Shown piece by piece: positions 1 through 5,527 of a DNA stretch of 10,798 nt. This DNA comes from an uncultured Roseovarius sp. (GTDB lineage Bacteria > Pseudomonadota > Alphaproteobacteria > Rhodobacterales > Rhodobacteraceae): positions 1 through 10,798 of the forward strand of contig CAJXKX010000031.1 in NCBI GenBank assembly GCA_913055965.1, given 5' to 3'. The notes under the pieces are model-generated. The model was given only the letters and a program-made list of their open reading frames with translations, made no database searches and was not told where the DNA came from. Both the position numbers and the translations under genes were made by a program. The number at the start of each line of letters is the position of its first letter. Position 1 is the first letter of the stretch.

Positions 1-35
1 TTGATCCCGATGAAGTCGTTCGTCAGGTCGGCCAT
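1..35 (-). CDS. preA: Start of probable PreA (NAD-dependent dihydropyrimidine dehydrogenase, subunit B), cut by window edge
   Basis: Only the first 11 complete codons are inside the window. They read MADLTNDFIGI from an ATG at 35. A strong ribosome binding site, AAGGAG, lies about 8 bases upstream (on the plus strand within 44-50). The N-terminus resembles what I remember of PreA, the flavin and iron-sulfur subunit that reduces uracil and thymine with electrons passed on by PreT. The identification rests mainly on context: the frame just upstream (99-1028) ends like the C-terminal half of PreT, which normally sits directly before preA. Eleven residues alone would not be enough. Sequence left of the window should show whether the PreA-type TIM barrel and C-terminal ferredoxin domain follow. 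Confidence 0.55.
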   Translation of the reverse strand, partial: MADLTNDFIGI

Positions 36-70
36 GGCTCAGGCTCCTTCGCTAGGCAATCGTGATGGCG

Positions 71-91
71 GCGCGGGGGCGGGCCCCGCGC
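71..91. other. Perfect GC hairpin in the gap between the trxB/preT fusion and preA
   Basis: GCGCGGGG (71-78) and CCCCGCGC (84-91) form a perfect 8 bp inverted repeat around a 5-base loop. It lies in the 63-base gap between the stop at 99 and the next start at 35. Neither strand has a T run after it, so it is not a standard intrinsic terminator. It may stabilise the 3' end of the upstream message or tune read-through into preA; that role is inferred. Confidence 0.5.
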
Positions 92-98
92 CCCTGCG

Positions 99-1028
99 TC
101 AGCCCATCAGGCTCGCGTGAATGTCTTCGGCGGCGTCGCGGCCTTCGGACACGGCCACGACGGTCAGGTCCTCGCCCGCGGTGCAGTCGCCCCCGGCCCA
201 CACGCCCTTGCGCGAGGTGCGCCCGGCGCCGGTCACGGCGATCTTGCGCCCGTCGAGGTCGAGACCCTCGACCGCCTCGAACACCTGGCCGATGGCCTTG
301 AAGACCTGGTCGGCGGGAAGCGTGAAGGTCTCGCCCGTCGGTTTCGCGTTCTCGTCGGTATAGGCAAGCTCGATCGCCGCGACGTGGCCCTCGCCCTTGA
401 GCGCGACCGGGGCGACGCTGGACATGATGTGGACGCCCTTGGACTGGGCCAGGTGCTGTTCGTATTCCGAGGCGGGCATCTTGTCCTGCGTGCGGCGGTA
501 GACCAGCGTGACGTTCTCGGCGCCCAGCAGTTTCGACTGCACGGCGGCGTCGATGGCGGTCATGCCGCCGCCGATCACCACGATCTCCTGTCCGCGATAA
601 AAGAACCCGTCGCAGGTCGCGCAGGCCGAGACGCCAAAGCCCTTGAACGCCTCTTCGCTCTCCAGCCCCAGCCATTTCGCCCGCGCCCCGGTGGCAAGGA
701 TCACCGCATCGGCCGTATAGGTCGCGCCGCTGTCGCCCTTGGCCACGAAGGGGCGGCTTTCCGTGTCCAGATCGGTGATGATGTCGCCCACGATGGCGCA
801 TCCCATGGCCTTGGCATGGGCCTCCATCCGCACCATCAGGTCGGGGCCCTGCACCTCGGTATCGCCGGGCCAGTTCTCCACCTCGGTGGTGGTGGTGAGC
901 TGCCCGCCCGGCTCGATCCCCTGCACGAGCACCGGTTCGAGCATGGCGCGCGCGGCATAGACCCCGGCGGTATAGCCCGCCGGGCCCGATCCGATGATGA
1001 GGCACTTGGTATGGGTGGTCTGGGACAT
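99..1028 (-). CDS. trxB: Chimeric flavoprotein: thioredoxin reductase N-half joined to PreT (dihydropyrimidine dehydrogenase A) C-half
   Basis: The frame encodes 309 residues. Residues 1-152 look like a normal alphaproteobacterial TrxB: FAD-binding GSGPAGYTAG (13-22), GGQL (41-44), ATGA (112-115) and the redox centre CATC (136-139) in SACATCDGFFYRG. From the NAD(P)-binding GGG (153-155) onward it stops resembling TrxB, which would continue with NTAVEEAL and a HRRD segment. Instead it reads GGGMTAIDAAVQSKLLGA, YRR (177-179), MPASEYEQ, ADQVFKAIGQ, GRTS and GVWAGGDCTAGEDLTV (275-290), then GRDAAEDIH. That is the C-terminal half of PreT/GltD-type reductases, and the next gene looks like preA. The join falls in shared VVIGGG sequence (about 561-585) and keeps the frame. 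Total length is close to TrxB, but PreT's N-terminal Fe-S region and FAD half are absent. Whether it reduces thioredoxin is doubtful, since the NADPH domain and C-terminal FAD segment are foreign. The start is the ATG at 1028, with AAAGAG at 1035-1040. A real recombinant and an assembly chimera are both possible. Confidence 0.85.
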   Translation of the reverse strand: MSQTTHTKCLIIGSGPAGYTAGVYAARAMLEPVLVQGIEPGGQLTTTTEVENWPGDTEVQGPDLMVRMEAHAKAMGCAIVGDIITDLDTESRPFVAKGDSGATYTADAVILATGARAKWLGLESEEAFKGFGVSACATCDGFFYRGQEIVVIGGGMTAIDAAVQSKLLGAENVTLVYRRTQDKMPASEYEQHLAQSKGVHIMSSVAPVALKGEGHVAAIELAYTDENAKPTGETFTLPADQVFKAIGQVFEAVEGLDLDGRKIAVTGAGRTSRKGVWAGGDCTAGEDLTVVAVSEGRDAAEDIHASLMG

Positions 1029-1065
1029 GGGCTGCTCTTTCGCGTTGGACCTCGTATCGCGCGGA

Positions 1066-1094
1066 GATATAGCGGCGCGGGCACGGGCATGAAA
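1066..1094 (-). promoter_or_regulatory. Possible trxB promoter
   Basis: Read on the minus strand, TTTCAT (1094-1089) and TATATC (1071-1066) are 17 bases apart. The -10-like box lies 37 bases before the ATG at 1028. The -10 match is fair and the -35 match poor. It would drive the trxB/preT fusion and perhaps preA. Confidence 0.35.
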
Positions 1095-1147
1095 CCCCCT
1101 GCAAGGCGGCCCTGCGTCGGCGGCACCCCCCGAGAGCCGAAATTATC

Positions 1148-1176
1148 TTGCGCACACGCGAAACATTATTGCGCAC
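1148..1176. repeat. TTGCGCAC direct repeat, 21-base period, in the trxB/lrp divergent region
   Basis: TTGCGCAC occurs at 1148-1155 and again at 1169-1176, exactly 21 bases apart, or two helical turns. Each copy has a TTAT just before it (1143-1146 and 1166-1169) and contains the palindrome TGCGCA. The second copy overlaps the -35 box of the lrp promoter. The arrangement fits an operator bound on one face of the DNA, for instance autoregulation by the adjacent Lrp/AsnC protein. The binding protein is inferred. Confidence 0.5.
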
Positions 1177-1196
1177 GCCCGCAGGGCTGGTATAAC
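1169..1196 (+). promoter_or_regulatory. Probable promoter of the Lrp/AsnC regulator gene
   Basis: TTGCGC (1169-1174) and TATAAC (1191-1196) are separated by 16 bases. The -10 box lies 27 bases before the ATG at 1224. This is the best sigma-70-like match in the divergent region, and its -35 box lies in the second TTGCGCAC repeat, as expected for a repressible or autoregulated promoter. Confidence 0.55.
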
Positions 1197-1223
1197 ATCC
1201 GCGAAAATCAGCAGGAGAGTGCG

Positions 1224-1724
1224 ATGGCGGGCACGCGTCTCGATCCGATCGACCGAAGGATACTCGCGGAATTGCAGGCCGATGGCCGGATGACCAATGT
1301 CGAACTGGCCAAGCGCGTGGGGATTTCCGCGCCGCCCTGCCTGCGGCGGGTGCGCGCGCTCGAGGAGCAGGGCTATATCCGCGGCTATCACGCCGATATC
1401 GACGCGCGCGAACTGGGCTTCGAGGTGCAGGTCTTTGCCATGGTCGGGCTGCAGAGCCAGGCCGAGGCCGACCTGTCGGCTTTTGAATCCCGCTGCCGGG
1501 CGTGGCCGCTGGTGCGCGAATGCCACATGCTCAACGGCGAGGTGGATTTCATTCTCAAATGCGTGGCCCCCGACCTCTCGACCTTCCAGCGCTTCCTGAC
1601 CGAGGAACTGACCGCCGCCGACAACGTGGCGAGCGTCAAGACATCGCTGGTCATCCGCGGGGCCAAGGACGAACCCGGCGTGCCGTTCGACATCCTCGAG
1701 GCGCGGCTGGAACGCCCCGCCTGA
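1224..1724 (+). CDS. Lrp/AsnC family transcriptional regulator
   Basis: The 166-residue protein has the usual length and layout of the family. An N-terminal winged helix-turn-helix (about 5-60) begins with LDPIDRRILAELQADGR and includes NVELAKRVGIS and a recognition helix with CLRRVRALEEQGYI. A short linker (GYHADIDARELGF) leads to the C-terminal RAM/AsnC ligand-binding domain (about 68-150). That domain carries VRECHMLNGEVDFILKCV (97-114), matching the family G-x-x-D-(Y/F) signature. Such proteins form octamers or larger assemblies and respond to amino acids or related small molecules; the ligand here is unknown. The start is the ATG preceded by AGGAG at 1213-1217. It is divergent from trxB and probably autoregulated through the TTGCGCAC repeat. 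It may also act on the trxB side, but that is a guess. Its stop codon lies in the loop of a terminator-like hairpin. Confidence 0.93.
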   Translation: MAGTRLDPIDRRILAELQADGRMTNVELAKRVGISAPPCLRRVRALEEQGYIRGYHADIDARELGFEVQVFAMVGLQSQAEADLSAFESRCRAWPLVRECHMLNGEVDFILKCVAPDLSTFQRFLTEELTAADNVASVKTSLVIRGAKDEPGVPFDILEARLERPA

Positions 1725-1731
1725 GCGGGGC
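1714..1731. terminator. Hairpin between the convergent lrp and Hint-domain genes
   Basis: GCCCCGC (1714-1720) and GCGGGGC (1725-1731) form a perfect 7 bp stem around the loop CTGA, which contains the lrp stop codon. The next gene on the minus strand stops at 1743, so the hairpin could serve both converging transcripts. No T tract follows on either strand, so termination efficiency is uncertain. Confidence 0.5.
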
Positions 1732-1742
1732 GGCAGGCCGCG

Positions 1743-2483
1743 TCAGACGAGGTCGAGCGTCTCGGGCGCGTCGAGCGGCAGGCGCAACTGCGCCAGAGGG
1801 CCGAAATCGCCCGGCCCGCAGAGATGCGGGAACATCGCCATCACCTGCCGCAGCGTGGCCGGATCGAGGCCGCGCTCGAACCCGGCACCGGGGTGAAAGC
1901 TCTCGGTCTCAAGCCCGTTGACCACGATCACCGCATGACGGCGCAGCGCGAGGTGGTAAAAGGTCACCGGCTGGCCCGAGATCATGCTCACCGCATGGAT
2001 ACCGTCCGCCATCGCCTGCACCGGCGACAGCACCCCGTCGGCACCGATCCGCGCGCGCAGCCCGCGCGGGCGGCTGAGCAGCCGCGCCCCCGGCCCGGTC
2101 ACCAGATCGGCCAGCGGCCGCCCGGGGCCAAGGGCATCGGCCAGCACCCGGACGAGCGGCACGCCCGCGCCGCCGGGCGCGGGCCGCATCGTCACCGATC
2201 CGATCCAGGCCACCGGCGCCGCCCCGCCCGCGGCGGAGCAGATCATGTCGCCCGGTGACAGGTCCTCGACCGCGACCGGGCCGCGCGGCGTCGCGACGAG
2301 CGCGCCACGCGCAAAGGCCGCATGCGCGGCATCGAGCAGCGGCAGCGCCGGCAGAACCCGCTCCTGCGCCGCGATCCGCCCGGCCTCGTCGCGCCAGCGG
2401 CAGGAATAGGTGCGGCTGGTCCATCCAGGCGGCACGGCCGGGATCGAGGACGGCGGATGAAGACCGAAACGGGGGATGCTCAT
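1743..2483 (-). CDS. Hint (Hedgehog/intein-like) domain protein lacking the usual first Cys
   Basis: The 246-residue protein belongs to the Hint_2-type family common in Rhodobacteraceae. After an N-terminal segment (1-50) comes the Hint start block FARGALVATPRGPVAVEDLSPGD (57-79). The second half carries YHLALRRHAVIVVNGL (176-191) and ETESFHPG (192-199), which match the conserved YHL-x4-H-x-V, NGL and ESF-x-PG elements of the C-terminal Hint block. In self-processing members the first block reads C-F-x-x-G-T. Here the equivalent position is Ala56 (AFARG), so autocleavage through a thioester is unlikely and the domain may only bind or act structurally. No signal peptide is evident, and the family's role is not established. 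The ATG at 2483 is preceded by GAGGTGA about 7 bases upstream. The gene is transcribed toward lrp. Confidence 0.8.
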   Translation of the reverse strand: MSIPRFGLHPPSSIPAVPPGWTSRTYSCRWRDEAGRIAAQERVLPALPLLDAAHAAFARGALVATPRGPVAVEDLSPGDMICSAAGGAAPVAWIGSVTMRPAPGGAGVPLVRVLADALGPGRPLADLVTGPGARLLSRPRGLRARIGADGVLSPVQAMADGIHAVSMISGQPVTFYHLALRRHAVIVVNGLETESFHPGAGFERGLDPATLRQVMAMFPHLCGPGDFGPLAQLRLPLDAPETLDLV

Positions 2484-2580
2484 GCCTTGTCACCTCATGC
2501 TCAGGACCATCACGGCTGTCCCCGCCCCCGTTGGCAACAGCCCGACACACGGCCCAGTCATGGCGGGGAATTCGGGCATT

Positions 2581-2604
2581 TCTGGCCCGAGAGGCCAGAT
2601 TTTT
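2581..2604 (+). terminator. Textbook intrinsic terminator on the plus strand without an obvious gene
   Basis: TCTGGCC (2581-2587), loop CGAGA and GGCCAGA (2593-2599) are followed at once by TTTTT (2600-2604). The orientation is clearly plus strand; on the minus strand nothing T-rich follows. No convincing plus-strand gene ends here, because the stretch 2484-2764 holds no supported coding sequence. The best explanation is the 3' end of a small RNA, or of an antisense transcript from the 5' region of the Hint-domain gene. I could not find a good plus-strand promoter upstream. Confidence 0.6.
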
Positions 2605-2702
2605 CGTGGCAGTGGGCACACGGGCGGCACAATGGCGGCTCTCGCGCCGGATTGTTTCGCACCTGCCCCGCCTCCCGGCACGCGCACCCCGCCCAACGCA
2701 AG

Positions 2703-2724
2703 CGGGCCGCCCGGAGGCGGCCCG
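2703..2724 (-). terminator. Strong hairpin downstream of the 45-residue ORF
   Basis: CGGGCCGCC (2703-2711) and GGCGGCCCG (2716-2724) form a perfect 9 bp stem with a CGGA loop. On the minus strand it lies 41 bases after the stop at 2765 and is followed by CTTGCGTT, only mildly T-rich. It probably ends the transcript of the small ORF. Confidence 0.6.
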
Positions 2725-2764
2725 TCTCTGCGCGTTGCCGGCGATGTGCCCGCGATGTGCCGGG

Positions 2765-2902
2765 TCAGGCGCTCTTGAGCATGCCGAGGCGCGCGAAGAG
2801 GCGCGCATGACGGCCCGCGCGCCGCACCTCGCGGTGATAGGGCAGCGCGGGCACCGCTTCCTTGCTGTGCTCGACCACGGATTTCAGCCAACGTGCCTTC
2901 AT
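2765..2902 (-). CDS. Small basic hypothetical protein (45 aa)
   Basis: A short frame begins MKARWLKSVVEHSKEAVPAL and continues with PYHREVRRAGRHARLFARLG to MLKSA, with many Arg, Lys and His residues (estimated pI above 11). Support for translation is a good ribosome binding site (GAGAGGA, 8 bases before the ATG at 2902), a following 9 bp terminator-like hairpin, and a position alone between two genes. The combination of WLKSV with PALP resembles short uncharacterised proteins I recall from other Rhodobacteraceae, but I cannot name a family. No membrane segment, Cys pair or known domain is visible. The function is unknown. Confidence 0.6.
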   Translation of the reverse strand: MKARWLKSVVEHSKEAVPALPYHREVRRAGRHARLFARLGMLKSA

Positions 2903-3024
2903 GTTCTGCTTCCTCTCGCCTGCGCCGCGTCCTGGCGGCATTGTTGCCTCGTCTGCAACGATGCGCGGGGTTTGCGGCCAAGTTTTGACGGAAACGGTGC
3001 AAATCGGGGCGAAGGCAAGGCAAT

Positions 3025-3042
3025 GCGGGGCGCAGCCCCCGC
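3025..3042 (-). terminator. Hairpin just after plsC
   Basis: GCGGGG (3025-3030) pairs with CCCCGC (3037-3042) across a 6-base loop, with an alternative GGGGC/GCCCC pairing inside. It begins 5 bases after the plsC stop and is followed on the minus strand by ATTGCCTTGCC, a weak T-containing tail. It probably ends the ftsE-ftsX-plsC transcript. The rest of 2903-3046 shows no gene. Confidence 0.5.
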
Positions 3043-3046
3043 CCTG

Positions 3047-3778
3047 TCAGCCCGGATCGAACCCCGCTTCGCGCATCAGCCGGTCGGAGGCGGTCTCGAC
3101 CTCGTCCTCCAGCCGCTCCATGAACGCCTCGCGCCCCAGCCCCGGCGCGATCTCGGGCAGGAATTCCACCACCGCGAGGCCCGGCTTGCGGTAGATGCCG
3201 GTGCGCGGCCAGAACACGCCAACATTCGTGGCCGCGGGCACGCAGGTCTGGCCCAACTCCTCGTAGAGCACGCCCGCGCCCACCTTGTAGGGCTTCTTCA
3301 CCCCGGGTGCGACGCGCGTGCCCTGCGCGTAGATGATGAGCTGCCCCGGCTCCTGCCGGCCCTTGGCCACATCCTCGACCATCTTGCGCACGGCCTGGCT
3401 GCGCTTGCCGCGATCGACGGGCACGCAGCCGATGCGCAGCGCGTACTGGCCGATCACCGGCGCCCACATCAATTCCCGCTTCATGATGAACTTGCCCGCC
3501 GGGATGCTGCCGAAAATGAGGATGATGTCGAGAAAGCTCTGGTGCTTGGACGCGATCAGCACCTCGTCCGCGGGCGGCGTGCCGCGCACCTCGGTGCGCA
3601 GGCCCACCATCCAGCGCGCAGTCCAGCGCACCCAGCGGCAATAGGTCTTGCAGGCGGTGCGCGCGCCGCGCGGGCTCAGCAGCGCCCAGGGCAGGAACAC
3701 GATCCCCAGCACCACCATCATCAGGTACATCTGGCCCACGAACACGAGCGAGCGCAGCCATTGCAGCGCGTAAGTCAT
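3047..3778 (-). CDS. plsC: 1-acyl-sn-glycerol-3-phosphate acyltransferase (PlsC family)
   Basis: The 243-residue protein transfers an acyl chain to the sn-2 position of lysophosphatidate, giving phosphatidate for membrane phospholipids. One N-terminal membrane segment (about 10-34, LVFVGQMYLMMVVLGIVFLPWALL) anchors it to the inner membrane. The acyltransferase signature is present as H79-QSFL-D84 (H-x4-D). A second block is VPVDRGKRS (119-127). The substrate-binding block reads AQGTRVAPG (151-159), where classic members have (P)EGTR; Gln in that position recurs in alphaproteobacterial relatives as I recall them. A further block is VPAATNVG (180-187). The start is the ATG at 3778, whose ATGA overlaps the ftsX stop, so translation is probably coupled to ftsEX. 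The preference for acyl-ACP or acyl-CoA cannot be read from the sequence. Confidence 0.9.
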   Translation of the reverse strand: MTYALQWLRSLVFVGQMYLMMVVLGIVFLPWALLSPRGARTACKTYCRWVRWTARWMVGLRTEVRGTPPADEVLIASKHQSFLDIILIFGSIPAGKFIMKRELMWAPVIGQYALRIGCVPVDRGKRSQAVRKMVEDVAKGRQEPGQLIIYAQGTRVAPGVKKPYKVGAGVLYEELGQTCVPAATNVGVFWPRTGIYRKPGLAVVEFLPEIAPGLGREAFMERLEDEVETASDRLMREAGFDPG

Positions 3779-4680
3779 GGCATCTTCTCCAATGTGCGGC
3801 GCGCGGCAGAACGGGTGGCGGCATGGGCCACCAGCCCCGCCAGCGGCGGGATCAGCAGCGGCAGCCCCCAGTGCCAGCCCTGAAAGCCCAGCCCGGTCAG
3901 GAATCCGCCCTCGATCCGTGCGGGCGGCAGGGCGAGAATCGCGAGACAGCCCAGCGCCGTGCCGAGAGCCCCCCCCGCGAGCCCCCGCGCCGCGAACCGG
4001 CGCACGAAGGCGCGCGCGATATAGCCGTCCTGCGCGCCGACGAGGCGCAGCACGGTGATGACCTGCGCATTCGCCGCCAGCGCCGCCTGCGCCGCCAGCG
4101 TGATCATCGCCGCCGTCGCCGCCCCGATCAGCGCCAGCGACAGCCAGCCCAGAAGCCGCAGCCGCGACGCCGCGCGCACCAGCGGATCGCGCCAGCGGGT
4201 GTGATCGTCGAGCACCGCGCCGGGCACCTCGGCGGCCAGCCGCAGCCGCAGCCCCTGCGCGTCGAAACCCTCCGCGGTCTCGGTCACCTCGATCAGCCGC
4301 GGGATGGGCAACTGATCGAGCGGCAGATCGGGGCCGAACCACGGTTCGAGCAGCGCCGCCTGCTCGGCATCGTCGAGCGCGCGCGCGCTTGCCACGCCGG
4401 TCGTGGTCTCGAGCACCCGCAGCGCCGCCGCGGTCTGCGCCGCCATCTGCCCCTCGGGGGCCGAAATGCGCACCGTCGCGGTGCGCGCCAGTTCGTTGCC
4501 CCAGCGATCCGCAAGCCGCCCCGTGGCCAGCGACAACGCCAGCGCGAACACCGCCAGAAAGGCCATCGCCGCGGCGGTGAACAGCGTCAGCGTCGCGGTG
4601 AAGCCGCTTGGCGGCACCACCCGGTCGGCGGGGCTGTCACCGGGCAGAAACTGCGCGAGAACCCCGGAAATCGCCCTCAC
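3775..4680 (-). CDS. ftsX: Cell division protein FtsX (permease-like subunit of FtsEX)
   Basis: The 301-residue membrane protein has FtsX layout: a cytoplasmic N-terminus, first membrane segment (about 28-52), a periplasmic domain (about 55-172), and then three membrane segments (about 174-200, 226-252 and 268-288). The stretch VITVLRLVGAQDGYIARAF (207-225) matches the conserved FtsX segment around (E)VxVLRLVGAxxxFI. With FtsE it forms a type VII-like ABC complex that carries no solute; it passes ATP-driven movement to cell-wall hydrolases or their activators at the septum. The likely start is GTG at 4680, which overlaps the ftsE stop as GTGA; the plsC ATG overlaps its own stop as ATGA. Sequence conservation is low, as usual for FtsX, so the assignment leans on topology and on the adjacent FtsE. 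Confidence 0.88.
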   Translation of the reverse strand: MRAISGVLAQFLPGDSPADRVVPPSGFTATLTLFTAAAMAFLAVFALALSLATGRLADRWGNELARTATVRISAPEGQMAAQTAAALRVLETTTGVASARALDDAEQAALLEPWFGPDLPLDQLPIPRLIEVTETAEGFDAQGLRLRLAAEVPGAVLDDHTRWRDPLVRAASRLRLLGWLSLALIGAATAAMITLAAQAALAANAQVITVLRLVGAQDGYIARAFVRRFAARGLAGGALGTALGCLAILALPPARIEGGFLTGLGFQGWHWGLPLLIPPLAGLVAHAATRSAARRTLEKMP

Positions 4681-5354
4681 AGGTCCGCCCCCGCAAGCTG
4701 CAGCCGACGGCCCGCGATGCGCAGCACCCGGGTCTGCACATGCGCCTTGGCGGCCCGGATCAGGGCCAGGTCATGGGTAGCGATGAGGATCGTCTTGCCC
4801 ATGCGGTTGAGCTCGATCAGCAGCCGCATCAGGCGCTCGGACATCTCCCAGTCGATATTGCCGGTGGGCTCGTCCGCCAGCACCGCGTCGGGCGACATGA
4901 TGACCGCGCGTGCCAGCGCCGCGCGCTGCCGCTCGCCGCCCGAAAGCTCGGGCGGGCGCGCCTGCGCGCGCGCCCGCAGCCCCACCCAGCCGATCAGTTC
5001 GCGCAGGTTGGCCTCTTCGGCCAGCAGGTCGCGCCCCGACACGGCAAGCGGCAGGGCGATGTTCTCGGCCACGTCCAGATGATCGAGAAACTGGCAATCC
5101 TGGTGCACGACGCCGATCCGCCGCCGCGCCATGGCGATATCGTCGCGGCTCATCTCGCGGCGGTCCTGCCCGAAGAGCCGCACCTGCCCCGCCGTGGGCA
5201 CCAGCGCGCCGTAGCACAGCTTGAGCAGCGTCGTCTTGCCCGAGCCCGACGGCCCGGTGAGAAAGTGGAACGATCCGGGCGCGAGGCTGAGCGACACGTC
5301 GCCCAGCAACTCCCCGCCGCCATAGGAATACCCCACGCCCTCAAGCTCGATCAC
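4677..5354 (-). CDS. ftsE: Cell division ATP-binding protein FtsE
   Basis: The 225-residue ABC ATPase has every core motif: Walker A GPSGSGKTT (34-42), Q-loop Gln85 in VVHQDCQFL, signature LSGGERQ (137-143), Walker B VLADEP (158-163) and switch His194 in ATHD. The segment GPSGSGKTTLLKLCYG and the ending DEPTGNIDWEMSERLMRLL are characteristic of FtsE as opposed to transport ATPases such as LolD, and FtsX follows directly. It powers FtsX at the divisome. The start is GTG at 5354, because the frame has no better upstream start and the protein begins (M)IELEGVGYSYGG as FtsE does; GAAGGG lies roughly 10 bases upstream. Its promoter should lie in the 173 bases shared with the divergent zinc-ribbon gene, where I find only weak minus-strand boxes. 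Confidence 0.94.
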   Translation of the reverse strand: MIELEGVGYSYGGGELLGDVSLSLAPGSFHFLTGPSGSGKTTLLKLCYGALVPTAGQVRLFGQDRREMSRDDIAMARRRIGVVHQDCQFLDHLDVAENIALPLAVSGRDLLAEEANLRELIGWVGLRARAQARPPELSGGERQRAALARAVIMSPDAVLADEPTGNIDWEMSERLMRLLIELNRMGKTILIATHDLALIRAAKAHVQTRVLRIAGRRLQLAGADL

Positions 5355-5399
5355 GGTCCGCGCCCTTCGCCTTCGCAGCCCTCTACATGCCCCACAGGC

Positions 5400-5409
5400 C
5401 ACATATGTG
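5400..5409. repeat. CACATATGTG palindrome in the ftsE/zinc-ribbon divergent region
   Basis: A perfect 10-base palindrome sits 46 bases before the ftsE start, in the only AT-richer part of this 173-base region. It could be a regulator half-site pair for ftsE, overlapping a weak minus-strand TTGCAC that begins next to it. No further copy occurs nearby. Confidence 0.3.
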
Positions 5410-5527
5410 CAATCGCCGCACGCATGATTCGCTTTGCTCTTTTCGGTTGGCGGAGAAGCGCCTATGCTCGCGCCACCGTCGGAAAGAGCCGGAGAACGGC
5501 GGCGAGGAGCAGGTAACAGGTGACCCG

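Noticed and set aside
52..1176. A 374-codon minus-strand frame over the trxB/preT gene
   Set aside because: It is another frame of the same strand, dominated by Arg/Gly/His, while the 99-1028 frame carries all flavoprotein motifs.
117..1223. A 5' extension of the Lrp reading frame back to 117
   Set aside because: The extension is antisense to trxB and has no domain; the true start at 1224 has AGGAG and the normal Lrp N-terminus.
2255..3883. A 542-codon plus-strand frame across the Hint, small ORF and plsC region
   Set aside because: It is antisense to well-supported genes, has Arg/His/Ala-rich composition, and has no recognisable domain.
3779..4342. An N-terminal extension of PlsC within ftsX
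   Set aside because: It is an out-of-frame reading of ftsX; the ATGA overlap and membrane helix place the PlsC start at 3778.
5410..5433. An imperfect inverted repeat (GCAATC...GATTCGC) in the divergent region
   Set aside because: Pairing needs a bulge and a long loop, so it is no better than expected by chance.
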